Assembly (NCBI RefSeq): GCF_024054195.1
Contig: NZ_JAMXLB010000001.1
Span: forward strand, 2,787,845-2,851,844
DNA: 64,000 nucleotides
Direction: 5' to 3'
DNA from: Flavobacterium sp. NRK F7
GTDB taxonomy: Bacteria; Bacteroidota; Bacteroidia; Flavobacteriales; Flavobacteriaceae
Made by a program: the position numbers and the translations under genes. The notes beneath the pieces are model-generated. The model ran no database searches, had not been told where the DNA came from, and worked only from the letters and a program-made list of their open reading frames with translations. This document shows positions 15,879 through 24,219 of the stretch, piece after piece (positions within the stretch are counted from its first letter, which is position 1; every line of letters begins with the position of its first letter).

Positions 15879-16916
15879 ATGAAATCTATTTTTTATAGCA
15901 TCCTATTACTGGCCGTATGCAGTTGCCAACAAAACACAAATATAGTAACCTTACCACCCGATGTTATTACGGAAACGACCCTTAATGATACCGATGATCC
16001 TGCGATTTGGGTCAACCCAAAAGATGCTTCTCAGAGTATTATTTTTGGTACCGATAAAGAAACCAATGGTGGTATTTATGCCTTTGACTTGCAAGGGAAA
16101 ATTATAGAAGCCAAAACCATTCGTAATATTGAACGTCCAAACAATGTGGACCTCACCTATAACTTTACGCTTACCGACTCTACCAAAACGGATATTATTG
16201 CTTTTACCGAAAGAGAAAAAAACCAAGTACGTGTGTTTTCAGTACCCGATATGCAACCTTTAGACGGTGGTGGTTTTAAGGTATTTACCGATGCGACCCA
16301 ACCTGACTTTCAAGCACCTATGGGCATTGCGATTTATCATGCACCCGTGAGCGATAAAGTGTATCTGATTGTAGGTCGTAAAACAGGGCCAAAAGAGAAT
16401 TATTTGTACCAATATGAATTGGTTGCCAACGCCTCAGGAGTACAATTGCATCTGGTGCGTAAGTTTGGGAAATTTAGTGGTAAAAAAGAAATTGAAGCCA
16501 TTGCAGTAGACAATGAAATGGGCTTTATTTATTATTCGGATGAGCAACACGGAGTACGCAAATACCATGCAGATCCTGAAAAAGGCAATGCGGAAATTAG
16601 TTTGTTTGGAACAACCGATTTTGAAAGTGATATTGAAGGCATTGCCATTGCGAAAACAGGAGCTGCATCGGGTTACCTGATTATCTCCGATCAGCAACGC
16701 GGCCTTTTTAATGTGTATGACCGTAAAACCAATGCGTTTATAACAGCAGTTAATCTAACTACTCTAGAAACCGATGGTTGTGATGTCGTAACCACTCCTT
16801 TAGGCAGTGCTTTTCCTAAGGGTATTTTTGTAGCGATGAACGATGCTAAAAACTTTTATGTCTATGATTTTGGGAAACTAGAACAAGCCATTTTAAATAG
16901 TATCCAAAAGAAATAG
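15879..16916 (+). CDS. Beta-propeller phytase (3-phytase)
   Basis: The 345-aa protein starts MKSIFYSILLLAVCSCQQ, a probable lipoprotein signal. The mature protein carries the beta-propeller phytase signatures DTDDPAIWVNP near the N-terminus, GTDKETNGGIYAFDLQGK and the central EAIAVDNEMGFIYYSDEQHG, the calcium and phosphate-binding loops. It removes phosphate from phytate (inositol hexakisphosphate) at neutral pH using Ca2+. With the TonB receptor upstream it forms a phytate-use unit: the receptor or surface phytase gathers substrate and phosphate. A terminator follows at 16946-16977. Confidence 0.93.
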   Translation: MKSIFYSILLLAVCSCQQNTNIVTLPPDVITETTLNDTDDPAIWVNPKDASQSIIFGTDKETNGGIYAFDLQGKIIEAKTIRNIERPNNVDLTYNFTLTDSTKTDIIAFTEREKNQVRVFSVPDMQPLDGGGFKVFTDATQPDFQAPMGIAIYHAPVSDKVYLIVGRKTGPKENYLYQYELVANASGVQLHLVRKFGKFSGKKEIEAIAVDNEMGFIYYSDEQHGVRKYHADPEKGNAEISLFGTTDFESDIEGIAIAKTGAASGYLIISDQQRGLFNVYDRKTNAFITAVNLTTLETDGCDVVTTPLGSAFPKGIFVAMNDAKNFYVYDFGKLEQAILNSIQKK

Positions 16917-16945
16917 TAGCATTTTGTTGTGTATTTTTTTATAAA

Positions 16946-16977
16946 GCTGTCTGGTAGTCCTATCAGGCAGTTTTTTT
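16946..16977 (+). terminator. Rho-independent terminator of the phytase gene
   Basis: CTGTCTG (16947-16953) pairs with CAGGCAG (16964-16970; one G-T wobble), followed by seven T residues (16971-16977). Confidence 0.75.
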
Positions 16978-17040
16978 ATGTTTTCGGTTTTCGGTTGTCC
17001 GTTTTCAGTTGTCAGTTTTTAATCCTTCAAACTTTACACT

Positions 17041-17155
17041 TTATGACATTCCACTTTATGACATTCCACTTTATGACATTCCACTTTATGACTTTCGACT
17101 TTCGACTTTATGACTTGCGACTTTATGACTTTCGACTTTATGACTTTCGACTTTA
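17041..17155. repeat. Tandem ACTTTATGACATTCC / ACTTTCGACTTTATG repeats
   Basis: ACTTTATGACATTCC is repeated about four times head to tail from 17038, then changes into ACTTTATGACTTTCGACTTT units. This is the clearest array of a repeat vocabulary (ACTTTATGAC, CGACTTT) found in many intergenic regions here. Open frames across it are artefacts. Confidence 0.8.
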
Positions 17156-17165
17156 ATTTAAAATC

Positions 17166-17210
17166 AGGTAAAAGTACCTATGGCTTTTTGCGTATTAATT
17201 CCTAATTTTA
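17166..17210 (+). promoter_or_regulatory. AGGTA-N4-TACCT dyad and -7 box
   Basis: CAGGTA-AAAG-TACCTAT: AGGTA begins at 17166, and TAATTTTA at 17203-17210 is the -7-like box, 37 nt from the first base of the dyad. The gene start at 17242 is 31 bp beyond. One of four such promoters in the window. Confidence 0.6.
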
Positions 17211-17241
17211 GGTCGGCAATACAAAAACTAAAACCAAACAC

Positions 17242-18879
17242 ATGAAAAAAACAATTACTTTCCTCCTGCTCTTTTTAGGAACCTTTTATTTACAAGCTCA
17301 GATTGACACTAAAGTCTTTACCCTCGATTTAGGCAAACCCCATAAAGGTTCGTTGCGTGTACAAACAGAAGAAGAAGCTTCAGATAGTACAAAACAAAGC
17401 AAAAGCAAGCAAGCGGATGACGACGATGATGATGATGACGATGATGCTACAATCCATACCAATAAGAAGTTGGTCATCAAATCCAGAGAATTATTAGCCT
17501 TCAACCTCATCAACGGAAATCCGTATAAATACAGCTATAACATCAATCATAAATTGGTCAACTTCTTTGAAGGACAGGTTTACAATCCGTTAGACAGTGT
17601 AGGCAAACGCATTAGTGCCACTCCTAAAAATATAGCTGCTGTGGTGCCAGTTGTTTCTGAAGAAGCACAAAAGTTAGACGATTCCATCAATCAACTGCAT
17701 GCGAAGAACCAAGATTTGTTAGAGAAAATTGGTGATACTAAAACCGCTAAAAGTGATAAAGACCAATTAGAAAAGCAGGTGACTGCCAACTACACTGCCA
17801 TTGGTAAACTGCAAATTCAGAAGAAACAATTGGAAAGCCAAACACCAAAAGCGCATATCACAAAATCTCAATATTCGGCTAATTTTATTACCAATGCAAA
17901 ATTAAAATACAGTTTAAAAACGGTGAAAGCCATTCCTGCCCAATCGGATGCTGAAGATGCTATGAACATCCAAAACGCTATTTTGGTATTAGAACAATCG
18001 TTTACCGATTTATCCATTGATTTGAACAATTATGTAGCGGCTATATCTGCTGAAGACTTTTTAGACCCTGTAGCCTTTAAAGCCAAAAGAGAAAGTTTTA
18101 ATGCTACCTATATTCAGCTCTTAAAAGACCTACAAGGCATTACTAGTGATGCGATTAACTTTCCTGATATCATGAAAGACTTTAAGAAAAACACCCAACC
18201 TATTACCGATCTTTCTAAAGGCATTAATGACGAAATTAAAAAGATGTACCAATTGAAATTGTACAATTATTTATTGCCATTAGACAGTAATGGAAAGAAC
18301 ATTGATGCCGTGGAAATTACTGTAGAACGTAGCCATAAAGGGACTACTCCTACTGTTACAGATTCTTACACCTATACCGTTTGGGTAAAAGACGGTCTTA
18401 AAATAGATGTGAGCGGTGGTCTTTTTATTACGTCCTTATTGGATCAAGAATATGAAACTCGAGACGTAGCAGTAACCACTAACGGTACTACCGAAACCCA
18501 AAAAGCCATTTATAAAAAGAACCAAGGTGACTATGACTTTGGTTTTGGTTCCAGTATCAACTTATCGTTGCGTGGAGGGTCTTGGGTGCGCCCTGCTTTG
18601 AGTGTGGGTGCGTTGTTTACAGCCAATCAGAAGTTCCAAATCCTTGCTGGGGGTGGTTTGATTTTAGGAAAAGAAGAACGCATTGTTTTACACGGTGGTT
18701 TAACCATGGGTGCAGTAACAACTATTGCCGATGGGTATGCCACTGATGGTTCTACATCTTATGATTTGGGAACCAATGGAACCGTACCAACGAGCAATAA
18801 GTTCTCTTTCGGACATTTCTTTGGAATTACCTATAACTTTGGTAAGGTGAAGAAACAAACTTCGCAGCCGAATCCGTAA
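17242..18879 (+). CDS. Secreted protein with poly-Asp run, unknown function
   Basis: The 545-aa protein has a signal peptide (MKKTITFLLLFLGTFYL, cut after YLQA). At about residues 59-70 there is a run of ten or more Asp (DDDDDDDDDD), preceded by KQSKSKQA. The middle part (about 140-200) is a charged coiled coil (KNQDLLEKIGDTK, QLEKQVTANY). The C-terminal third has GSSINLSLRGGSWVRP and ends FFGITYNFGKVKK, typical of an outer-membrane beta-barrel or its partner. No named family recognised. It is monocistronic and preceded by an AGGTA-N4-TACCT promoter; a terminator-like hairpin lies 180 bp downstream. Confidence 0.75.
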   Translation: MKKTITFLLLFLGTFYLQAQIDTKVFTLDLGKPHKGSLRVQTEEEASDSTKQSKSKQADDDDDDDDDDATIHTNKKLVIKSRELLAFNLINGNPYKYSYNINHKLVNFFEGQVYNPLDSVGKRISATPKNIAAVVPVVSEEAQKLDDSINQLHAKNQDLLEKIGDTKTAKSDKDQLEKQVTANYTAIGKLQIQKKQLESQTPKAHITKSQYSANFITNAKLKYSLKTVKAIPAQSDAEDAMNIQNAILVLEQSFTDLSIDLNNYVAAISAEDFLDPVAFKAKRESFNATYIQLLKDLQGITSDAINFPDIMKDFKKNTQPITDLSKGINDEIKKMYQLKLYNYLLPLDSNGKNIDAVEITVERSHKGTTPTVTDSYTYTVWVKDGLKIDVSGGLFITSLLDQEYETRDVAVTTNGTTETQKAIYKKNQGDYDFGFGSSINLSLRGGSWVRPALSVGALFTANQKFQILAGGGLILGKEERIVLHGGLTMGAVTTIADGYATDGSTSYDLGTNGTVPTSNKFSFGHFFGITYNFGKVKKQTSQPNP

Positions 18880-18894
18880 GGAAATTTATATTTC

Positions 18895-19205
18895 ATAGTT
18901 TAAAAGTTTATGGTTTAAAAGTTTATGGTTTAAAGTTGTTGGTTGTAGGTTATTTGTTGTTTTTCACTTTATATCTCTATCATAAGTAACTTTTAACTTT
19001 AAGATTTTAGACTTTAAGACTTTAGACTTTAAGACTTTAGACTAACTCCTAATTCGTAATTCAAAAAACACAAACATGTTTGTATAAAACAAATAAGTTT
19101 GTGTTTTTTTTATTTATATTATAACCAACTTTTTACTTTAGACTTTATGACTTTCAACTTTAAGACTTTAGACTTTATGACTTTCAACTTTATGACTTTA
19201 GACTA
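18895..19205. repeat. Low-complexity repeats: AGTTTATGGTTTAAA and GACTTTAGACTTTAAG
   Basis: Imperfect direct repeats of AAAAGTTTATGGTTTAAA and GACTTTAGACTTTAAGA units, resumed at 19135-19205 (ACTTTATGACTTTCAACTTT). A hairpin at 19063-19111 divides the array. No coding potential. Confidence 0.7.
19063..19111. terminator. Bidirectional terminator-like hairpin
   Basis: AAAACACAAAC (ending 19075) pairs with GTTTGTGTTTT (from 19097); the loop is about 21 nt, and T8 follows. It can end the transcript of the gene at 17242-18879. Confidence 0.55.
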
Positions 19206-19433
19206 ACTCCTAATTACACCCCCACAATTACCTTACCAAATACTTTAAAAACCTCTTAAAAACCACAATCTGACTGGTTTTGACGGGTATTGACGTATTA
19301 TGACTGGTTTTGATGTGTTTTGATGTGTTTAAACCCCTTAAATAAGGCCTTTGTTCGGAGATTGTTCGGAAAACCTTCGGTAAAGTACTATGAAACCGCT
19401 ACTTTCTCCGAACAAAGCCCGAAGAAAATGCGT

Positions 19434-19461
19434 AAAAAACCACCAAAAATGATGGTTTTTT
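19434..19461 (+). terminator. Terminator-like hairpin before the defence operon
   Basis: AAAAAACCA (19434-19442) pairs with TGGTTTTTT (19453-19461) around CCAAAAATGA. It lies 120 bp before the AGGTA-N4-TACCT promoter of the restriction operon and would insulate it from upstream transcription. Confidence 0.45.
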
Positions 19462-19554
19462 GTTGTTTTAGCTGTTTTAGGTTGTAAGTTGCCTGTGAAC
19501 AACTAAAGCCATTCAACTTTATCACTTTCGACTTTATGACTTCAATCAAAAAAC

Positions 19555-19599
19555 AGGTAGAAATACCTATACACCTCTTGCCGAAATGGTTTATTTTTG
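19555..19599 (+). promoter_or_regulatory. Promoter of the restriction-modification operon
   Basis: ACAGGTA-GAAA-TACCTAT (AGGTA from 19555) lies 37 nt before the -7 box TATTTTTG (19592-19599). The hsdM start codon is 53 bp further. The dyad centre is 30 bp upstream of the -7 box, where it would overlap the -33 region, so a bound factor could act as activator or repressor. Confidence 0.65.
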
Positions 19600-19651
19600 G
19601 TAGGTTTGGGAGAATTAAAATAATTAAAATTTTATTTTCTAAAATTTAAAA

Positions 19652-22069
19652 ATGGCAATAAAAAAATCAGAGTTATATCGCTCACTATGGGCAAGTTGTG
19701 ATGAATTACGTGGAGGAATGGATGCTTCACAATACAAAGATTATGTACTTACCCTACTTTTCGTAAAATATGTTTCCGATAAATATAGCAATAGAAAAGA
19801 CAGTTTAATTGAAGTTCCTGAAGGTGCTACTTTTGAAGACATGATTGCTTTGAAAGGAAAATCTGACATTGGGGAACAAATTAATAAAAAAATATTAAGA
19901 CCACTTTTTGCTGCCAATGGACTAGAAGGTTCTATGGAACTGGCTGATTTTGATGATGATGACAAACTAGGAAGCGGTAAAGAGAAAGTTGATTTACTCA
20001 CTAAATTGATTGCTATTTTTGAAAACCCAGCACTTAACTTTAAAAATAACCGTGCAGAAGACGATGATATTTTAGGAGATGCCTATGAATTCTTGATGCG
20101 TCACTTTGCACAAGATAGTGGAAAAAGTAAAGGCCAATTTTATACGCCTTCAGAGGTTTCTAGAATATTAGCGAAAGTAATTAGTGTAGACAAAGCCGAT
20201 AAACCTTCGTTTACTGTATATGACCCTACATGTGGTTCAGGTTCTCTTTTATTAAAAGTAGTGGATGAATCCAAAAAAGGTTTGACTATCTACGGACAAG
20301 AAAAAGATATTGCTACCAAAGGTTTGGCTATTATGAATATGTGGTTACATGGGCATCCTGAAGCAGAAATAGCAGGTAAAAACACGATTGCCGACCCACA
20401 ACATAAAACTGATGGAAAACTGAAGCGTTTTGATTATGTAGTAGCCAATCCCCCTTTTTCGGTAAAAAACTGGAGTAACGGTATTTCTCCTATGAATGAT
20501 GCATACAATCGTTTTAGAGGTTATGGCATTCCTCCGGAAAAAAATGGAGATTATGCTTTTTTGTTGCACATTATTGCCTCTTTAAACAGTACAGGAAAAG
20601 GAGCGATAATTTTGCCTCACGGTGTTTTGTTTAGAGGGAATGCCGAAGCAGAAATTCGTAAAAACATTATTAAGCGTAAGCTGATTAAAGGGATTATTGG
20701 TTTGCCTGCCAATTTGTTTTATGGTACTGGTATTCCTGCTTGTATCATTGTGATTGATAAAGAAGCTACTGAAAATCGCAAGGGGGTTTTTATGATTGAT
20801 GCGTCTAAAGGTTTTGCAAAAGATGGGAATAAAAACCGTTTACGCGAACAGGACATCCATAAAATTGTAGATGTTTTTAACAACGAAAAAAACGTGGAGA
20901 AGTTTGCTCGTTTTGTATCATTTGAAGAAATAGAAAAAAACGAATACAACCTGAACATTCCTCGTTATATTGACACTCAAGAAAGTGAAGATATACAAGA
21001 TTTATTTGCCCATTTAAACGGTGGTATTCCGAAACGCGATGTAGATGATTTACAGGCTTTCTGGGAGGTATATCCTACGTTACAAAAAGATTTATTTAAA
21101 CCGTTTACCGAAAACTATTTGCAATTAACGGTTGCTCCTAGCGCAATTAAAGAAACTATTTTTTCACATCCTGAATTTAAAGCCTATAGTACGTTATTAG
21201 CCAAAACCTTTGAAAGTTGGAAAGCTAAAATCTATAACTTACTCACGGATATTTCGGTGGAAACCGCTCCAAAAAAATTCATACACACACTTTCGGAAGC
21301 GTTGTTGCACCAATATGAAGGTAAGGATTTGGTAGATAATTATACCATTTACCAACATTTGATGCAGTATTGGGAAAATACCATGAAAGACGATGTGTAT
21401 TTAGTAGTTGAAGACGGTTGGCAAGCCAAAGTGAAACGCGTGATTGAAAAAAACAACAAAGGCAAAGAAATAGACAAAGGTTGGACGTGTGATTTGATAC
21501 CCAAAGAATTGGTTATTGCTACCTATTTAGCCAAAGAACAACAAGCCCTACAAGACAAACAAGCCGAAATAGAAACCCTACAAGCAACATTTATTGAAAT
21601 AGAAGAAGAACACACAGGTGAAGAAGGTTTGCTAGCCGACGCCACTAACGACAACAATAAAATTACCAAAGCGACTGCTACGAAGCGTTTGAAAGAAATT
21701 AAAAAGGACAAAGCAGAAAAAGAAGCCGTTGCTTTATTAGAACGACTTTTGTATTTGTTTGAAAAAGAAGCCATAGCCAAAAAAGAATTGAAAACCTTAG
21801 AACTACATCTAGACCAACTGACATTACAACAATTTGGGAAACTAACTGAAGCCGAAGTAAAAACCTTGGTAGTAGAGGGCAAATGGTTAGCAACTATACA
21901 AGCCAACATACAAACCGAGATTGATGCCATAAGCCAACGCTTAACGGGAAGAGTAAAAGAGCTAGCCGAACGCTATGCTACTACCCTAGTTGCTTTGAAC
22001 CAAAGCACCCAAACCCAAGAAGAAAAAGTATTGCAACATTTACAAAAAATGGGATTTGTATGGAACTAA
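19652..22069 (+). CDS. hsdM: Type I restriction-modification methyltransferase subunit HsdM
   Basis: The 805-aa protein begins with an HsdM N-terminal helical domain (ELYRSLWASCDELRGGM, YVLTLLFVKYVSDKY). The N6-adenine methylase domain has QFYTP (162-166), the AdoMet motif DPTCGSGS (191-198) and catalytic NPPF (266-269). The core ends near 480; the remaining 300 residues are an extra C-terminal region rich in Glu/Lys coiled coil (e.g. EEEHTGEEGLL), longer than the usual 500-residue HsdM but known from some clades. With HsdS it methylates the host sequence. The stop overlaps the hsdS start by 10 bp. First gene of a nine-gene operon. Confidence 0.95.
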   Translation: MAIKKSELYRSLWASCDELRGGMDASQYKDYVLTLLFVKYVSDKYSNRKDSLIEVPEGATFEDMIALKGKSDIGEQINKKILRPLFAANGLEGSMELADFDDDDKLGSGKEKVDLLTKLIAIFENPALNFKNNRAEDDDILGDAYEFLMRHFAQDSGKSKGQFYTPSEVSRILAKVISVDKADKPSFTVYDPTCGSGSLLLKVVDESKKGLTIYGQEKDIATKGLAIMNMWLHGHPEAEIAGKNTIADPQHKTDGKLKRFDYVVANPPFSVKNWSNGISPMNDAYNRFRGYGIPPEKNGDYAFLLHIIASLNSTGKGAIILPHGVLFRGNAEAEIRKNIIKRKLIKGIIGLPANLFYGTGIPACIIVIDKEATENRKGVFMIDASKGFAKDGNKNRLREQDIHKIVDVFNNEKNVEKFARFVSFEEIEKNEYNLNIPRYIDTQESEDIQDLFAHLNGGIPKRDVDDLQAFWEVYPTLQKDLFKPFTENYLQLTVAPSAIKETIFSHPEFKAYSTLLAKTFESWKAKIYNLLTDISVETAPKKFIHTLSEALLHQYEGKDLVDNYTIYQHLMQYWENTMKDDVYLVVEDGWQAKVKRVIEKNNKGKEIDKGWTCDLIPKELVIATYLAKEQQALQDKQAEIETLQATFIEIEEEHTGEEGLLADATNDNNKITKATATKRLKEIKKDKAEKEAVALLERLLYLFEKEAIAKKELKTLELHLDQLTLQQFGKLTEAEVKTLVVEGKWLATIQANIQTEIDAISQRLTGRVKELAERYATTLVALNQSTQTQEEKVLQHLQKMGFVWN

Positions 22070-23292
22070 AAGAAGGTTATAAACAGACGGAAATTGGTAT
22101 TATTCCTAGTGATTGGGAAGTCAAAACGGTTAATGAATTAATAGATTTATTAACCGATTTCGATGCTAATGGAAGTTTTTCATCTGTTGCAGAAAATGTA
22201 AATGTTTTTGACTATCAACATTTTGCATGGTATGTTAGATCTACGGATTTAGAAAACAATACTAACATAACAAATGTTAGATATGTAGATGAACCTTCCT
22301 ATAATTTTTTGAAGAAAACTGCTTTGTATGGTGGTGAATTGTTATTTTTAAAAAGAGGTGATATTGGAAGAATATATTTATTTGAAGCAAAAACAAAATA
22401 TGCGACAGTAGCTCCAAATCTTTATTTATTAAAATTAAATAAAACAATTAATTCAAAGTTTCTATTTTATTTTTTCAATACTAACATAGGTCAACTACAA
22501 TTAAAAAGTAAAAATGCAAGTTCAACTCTGGGTGCTTTATATAAAGATGATGTAAAATCAATTTTAGTAGCAACCCCAACCCTAAAAGAACAGACAGCCA
22601 TAGCCACAGCTTTATCCGATACCGATGCTTGGATAAACAGTTTAGAACAACTGCTTGCTAAAAAACGCCAAATCAAACAAGGGGCTATGCAAGAGTTGTT
22701 GCAGTCTAAAGAAGGTTGGGAAGTGAAGAAGTTGGGGGATTTAATTACTTATAAAAACGGAAAATCATTTGAAAGTGAAATTGTTGAAAACGGAAATTAT
22801 CTATTAATTACTCTTAATAGCATAAATATTAAAGGAAAATTAAAATCTGAACATTTAAAAATAAACACATTTGATAATTCTTTAGAAAAAGGTGATTTAA
22901 TTATGGTTTTGAGTGATGTTGCACATGGAAATTTTTTAGGACTTACAGATATTATTCCAAAAGATAATAAGTATGTTTTAAATCAAAGGATGGGAGCATT
23001 AAAAAACTTAAAAGGTGTAACTTCTGAATATTTATCTTATTATATAAATAAAAACCAAAAATATTTCAAAATGGCTGGAAAAGGTTCATCTCAACAAAAT
23101 TTAGGAAAGGATGATATTTTAAATTTTCAAATTAATTTACCCAAAACAAAAGAAGAACAAACCCGCATTGCAACGATTTTAAGCGATATGGATGAAGAAA
23201 TAGCACAATTAGAAAACAAACTGGAAAAAGCCAAGCAAATCAAACAAGGGATGATGCAGGAGTTGTTGACGGGTAGGATTAGGTTGTTTTAA
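22060..23292 (+). CDS. hsdS: Type I restriction specificity subunit HsdS
   Basis: The 410-aa protein has two target recognition domains (about 1-185 and 215-380), each followed by a conserved helix: LKEQTAIATALSDTDAWINS and EEQTRIATILSDMDEE, then KKRQIKQGAMQELL and KAKQIKQGMMQELLTGRIRL. It opens with the family start YKQTEIGIIPSDWEV. It sets the DNA sequence recognised by the methylase and nuclease. The TRDs are clearly more AT-rich than hsdM, as expected for a fast-changing, shuffled gene. It begins inside hsdM and ends 18 bp before the first accessory gene. Confidence 0.95.
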   Translation: MELKEGYKQTEIGIIPSDWEVKTVNELIDLLTDFDANGSFSSVAENVNVFDYQHFAWYVRSTDLENNTNITNVRYVDEPSYNFLKKTALYGGELLFLKRGDIGRIYLFEAKTKYATVAPNLYLLKLNKTINSKFLFYFFNTNIGQLQLKSKNASSTLGALYKDDVKSILVATPTLKEQTAIATALSDTDAWINSLEQLLAKKRQIKQGAMQELLQSKEGWEVKKLGDLITYKNGKSFESEIVENGNYLLITLNSINIKGKLKSEHLKINTFDNSLEKGDLIMVLSDVAHGNFLGLTDIIPKDNKYVLNQRMGALKNLKGVTSEYLSYYINKNQKYFKMAGKGSSQQNLGKDDILNFQINLPKTKEEQTRIATILSDMDEEIAQLENKLEKAKQIKQGMMQELLTGRIRLF

Positions 23293-23310
23293 AAAAATAA
23301 TTATGGAGTT

Positions 23311-23778
23311 ATGGCAAAAAAAAAGAATGAAATTGGTGAAATTGGTGAAAAAGTATTCAATTTAGCAATATCAAGAGATTTAATCTTTAGAGCAAGCCCT
23401 TTAGGAGAAAAATGGCCAACATCTGATTTTTATGTTGAATTAGTTGGTCCAAAAGAACATTTCTATTTTATAGTTCAAGTTAAATCAACTAATGAAGGCA
23501 TAAATGGCGCAAATAAATTAAGGATAAATATACCAAAAGATAAACTTCATAAATTAAATGAATATTATTGTCCAACTTATATAGCTGGTGTAGATATAAA
23601 AACTGAAATAGTTTATTTATTTCCAATAAATACCAAAAGACATAAAGGAGTTTCAGGAATTCCTATAAGTTATGAACTTGATTCTTCAAAAAGGAAAAAA
23701 TTATTTGATGATGTCAAATCATTTTGGACAGGAACAAATGTAAAAGCTTATAAATCAAAATTTAAACACAAATTATAA
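23311..23778 (+). CDS. DUF4365-like small PD-(D/E)XK-fold protein
   Basis: The 155-aa protein starts MAKKKNEIGEIGEKVF. Glu13 of IGEK, Asp39 (PTSDFYVEL) and Gln56-x-Lys58 (FIVQVKST) reproduce the E...D...(Q/E)xK pattern of DUF4365 PD-(D/E)XK-fold domains. These small proteins occur near defence and mobile genes and are thought to be nuclease-like. There is no other domain. It follows hsdS by 18 bp and its stop overlaps the next start (TAATG at 23776-23780). Confidence 0.7.
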   Translation: MAKKKNEIGEIGEKVFNLAISRDLIFRASPLGEKWPTSDFYVELVGPKEHFYFIVQVKSTNEGINGANKLRINIPKDKLHKLNEYYCPTYIAGVDIKTEIVYLFPINTKRHKGVSGIPISYELDSSKRKKLFDDVKSFWTGTNVKAYKSKFKHKL

Positions 23779-24215
23779 TGGAAAACTCAAAAAATATAAG
23801 AGAATGGAGAGCAGAAGAGATTTCTAAGTTATTTCTTCTAAAGACAGATTATAAATTTAATATAGAAGATTATCCAACTCCTCTGTTTGATTTTTTTGTT
23901 ACGTTAAAGGACAAACCAGAGGTAAGATTTGCTGTTGAAGTTAAAACCCAAAATTCATTCAACCCAAAGATTAAAAAGCAATTGGAGAGCATTAAAATAT
24001 ATAGAGATAGTGGAATGATTAATATTCCAGTTTTTATTTTTAAAATTGATCAAGAGAAAGAAATAGGCGAATTTGATTTTCTTGTTCTACCTTCTTTTAA
24101 TGAAGATAAACTATTAGTAAGGTTTGATTTTAATTTTATTGAATTAAATAATGAAAATTTTTCAAAAAAGATGAACACAATTATTAAGTGGTTTAATAAA
24201 GAAAATAAACCTTAA
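23778..24215 (+). CDS. Second small PD-(D/E)XK-like protein
   Basis: The 145-aa protein has PTPLFDFFV (Asp38) followed by FAVEVKTQ (Glu54-x-Lys56), the D-x15-ExK signature of PD-(D/E)XK nucleases. An N-terminal Glu pair (RAEEISKL) could supply the helix Glu. The remaining 85 residues are beta-rich (IPVFIFKID, FDFLVLPSF). It differs clearly from the preceding DUF4365-like protein but shares the organisation, so the pair may act together as a heterodimer. Translationally coupled (TAATG). Confidence 0.6.
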   Translation: MENSKNIREWRAEEISKLFLLKTDYKFNIEDYPTPLFDFFVTLKDKPEVRFAVEVKTQNSFNPKIKKQLESIKIYRDSGMINIPVFIFKIDQEKEIGEFDFLVLPSFNEDKLLVRFDFNFIELNNENFSKKMNTIIKWFNKENKP

Positions 24216-24219
24216 ACCC

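Noticed and set aside
16929..17156. Plus-strand open frame with repeated HFMTF and LYDFRL
   Set aside because: It is a translation of the ACTTTATGACATTCC repeat array.
23311..24215. Toxin-antitoxin pair
   Set aside because: The two small genes fit nuclease-fold proteins rather than known toxin or antitoxin families, and there is no antitoxin-like DNA-binding motif.
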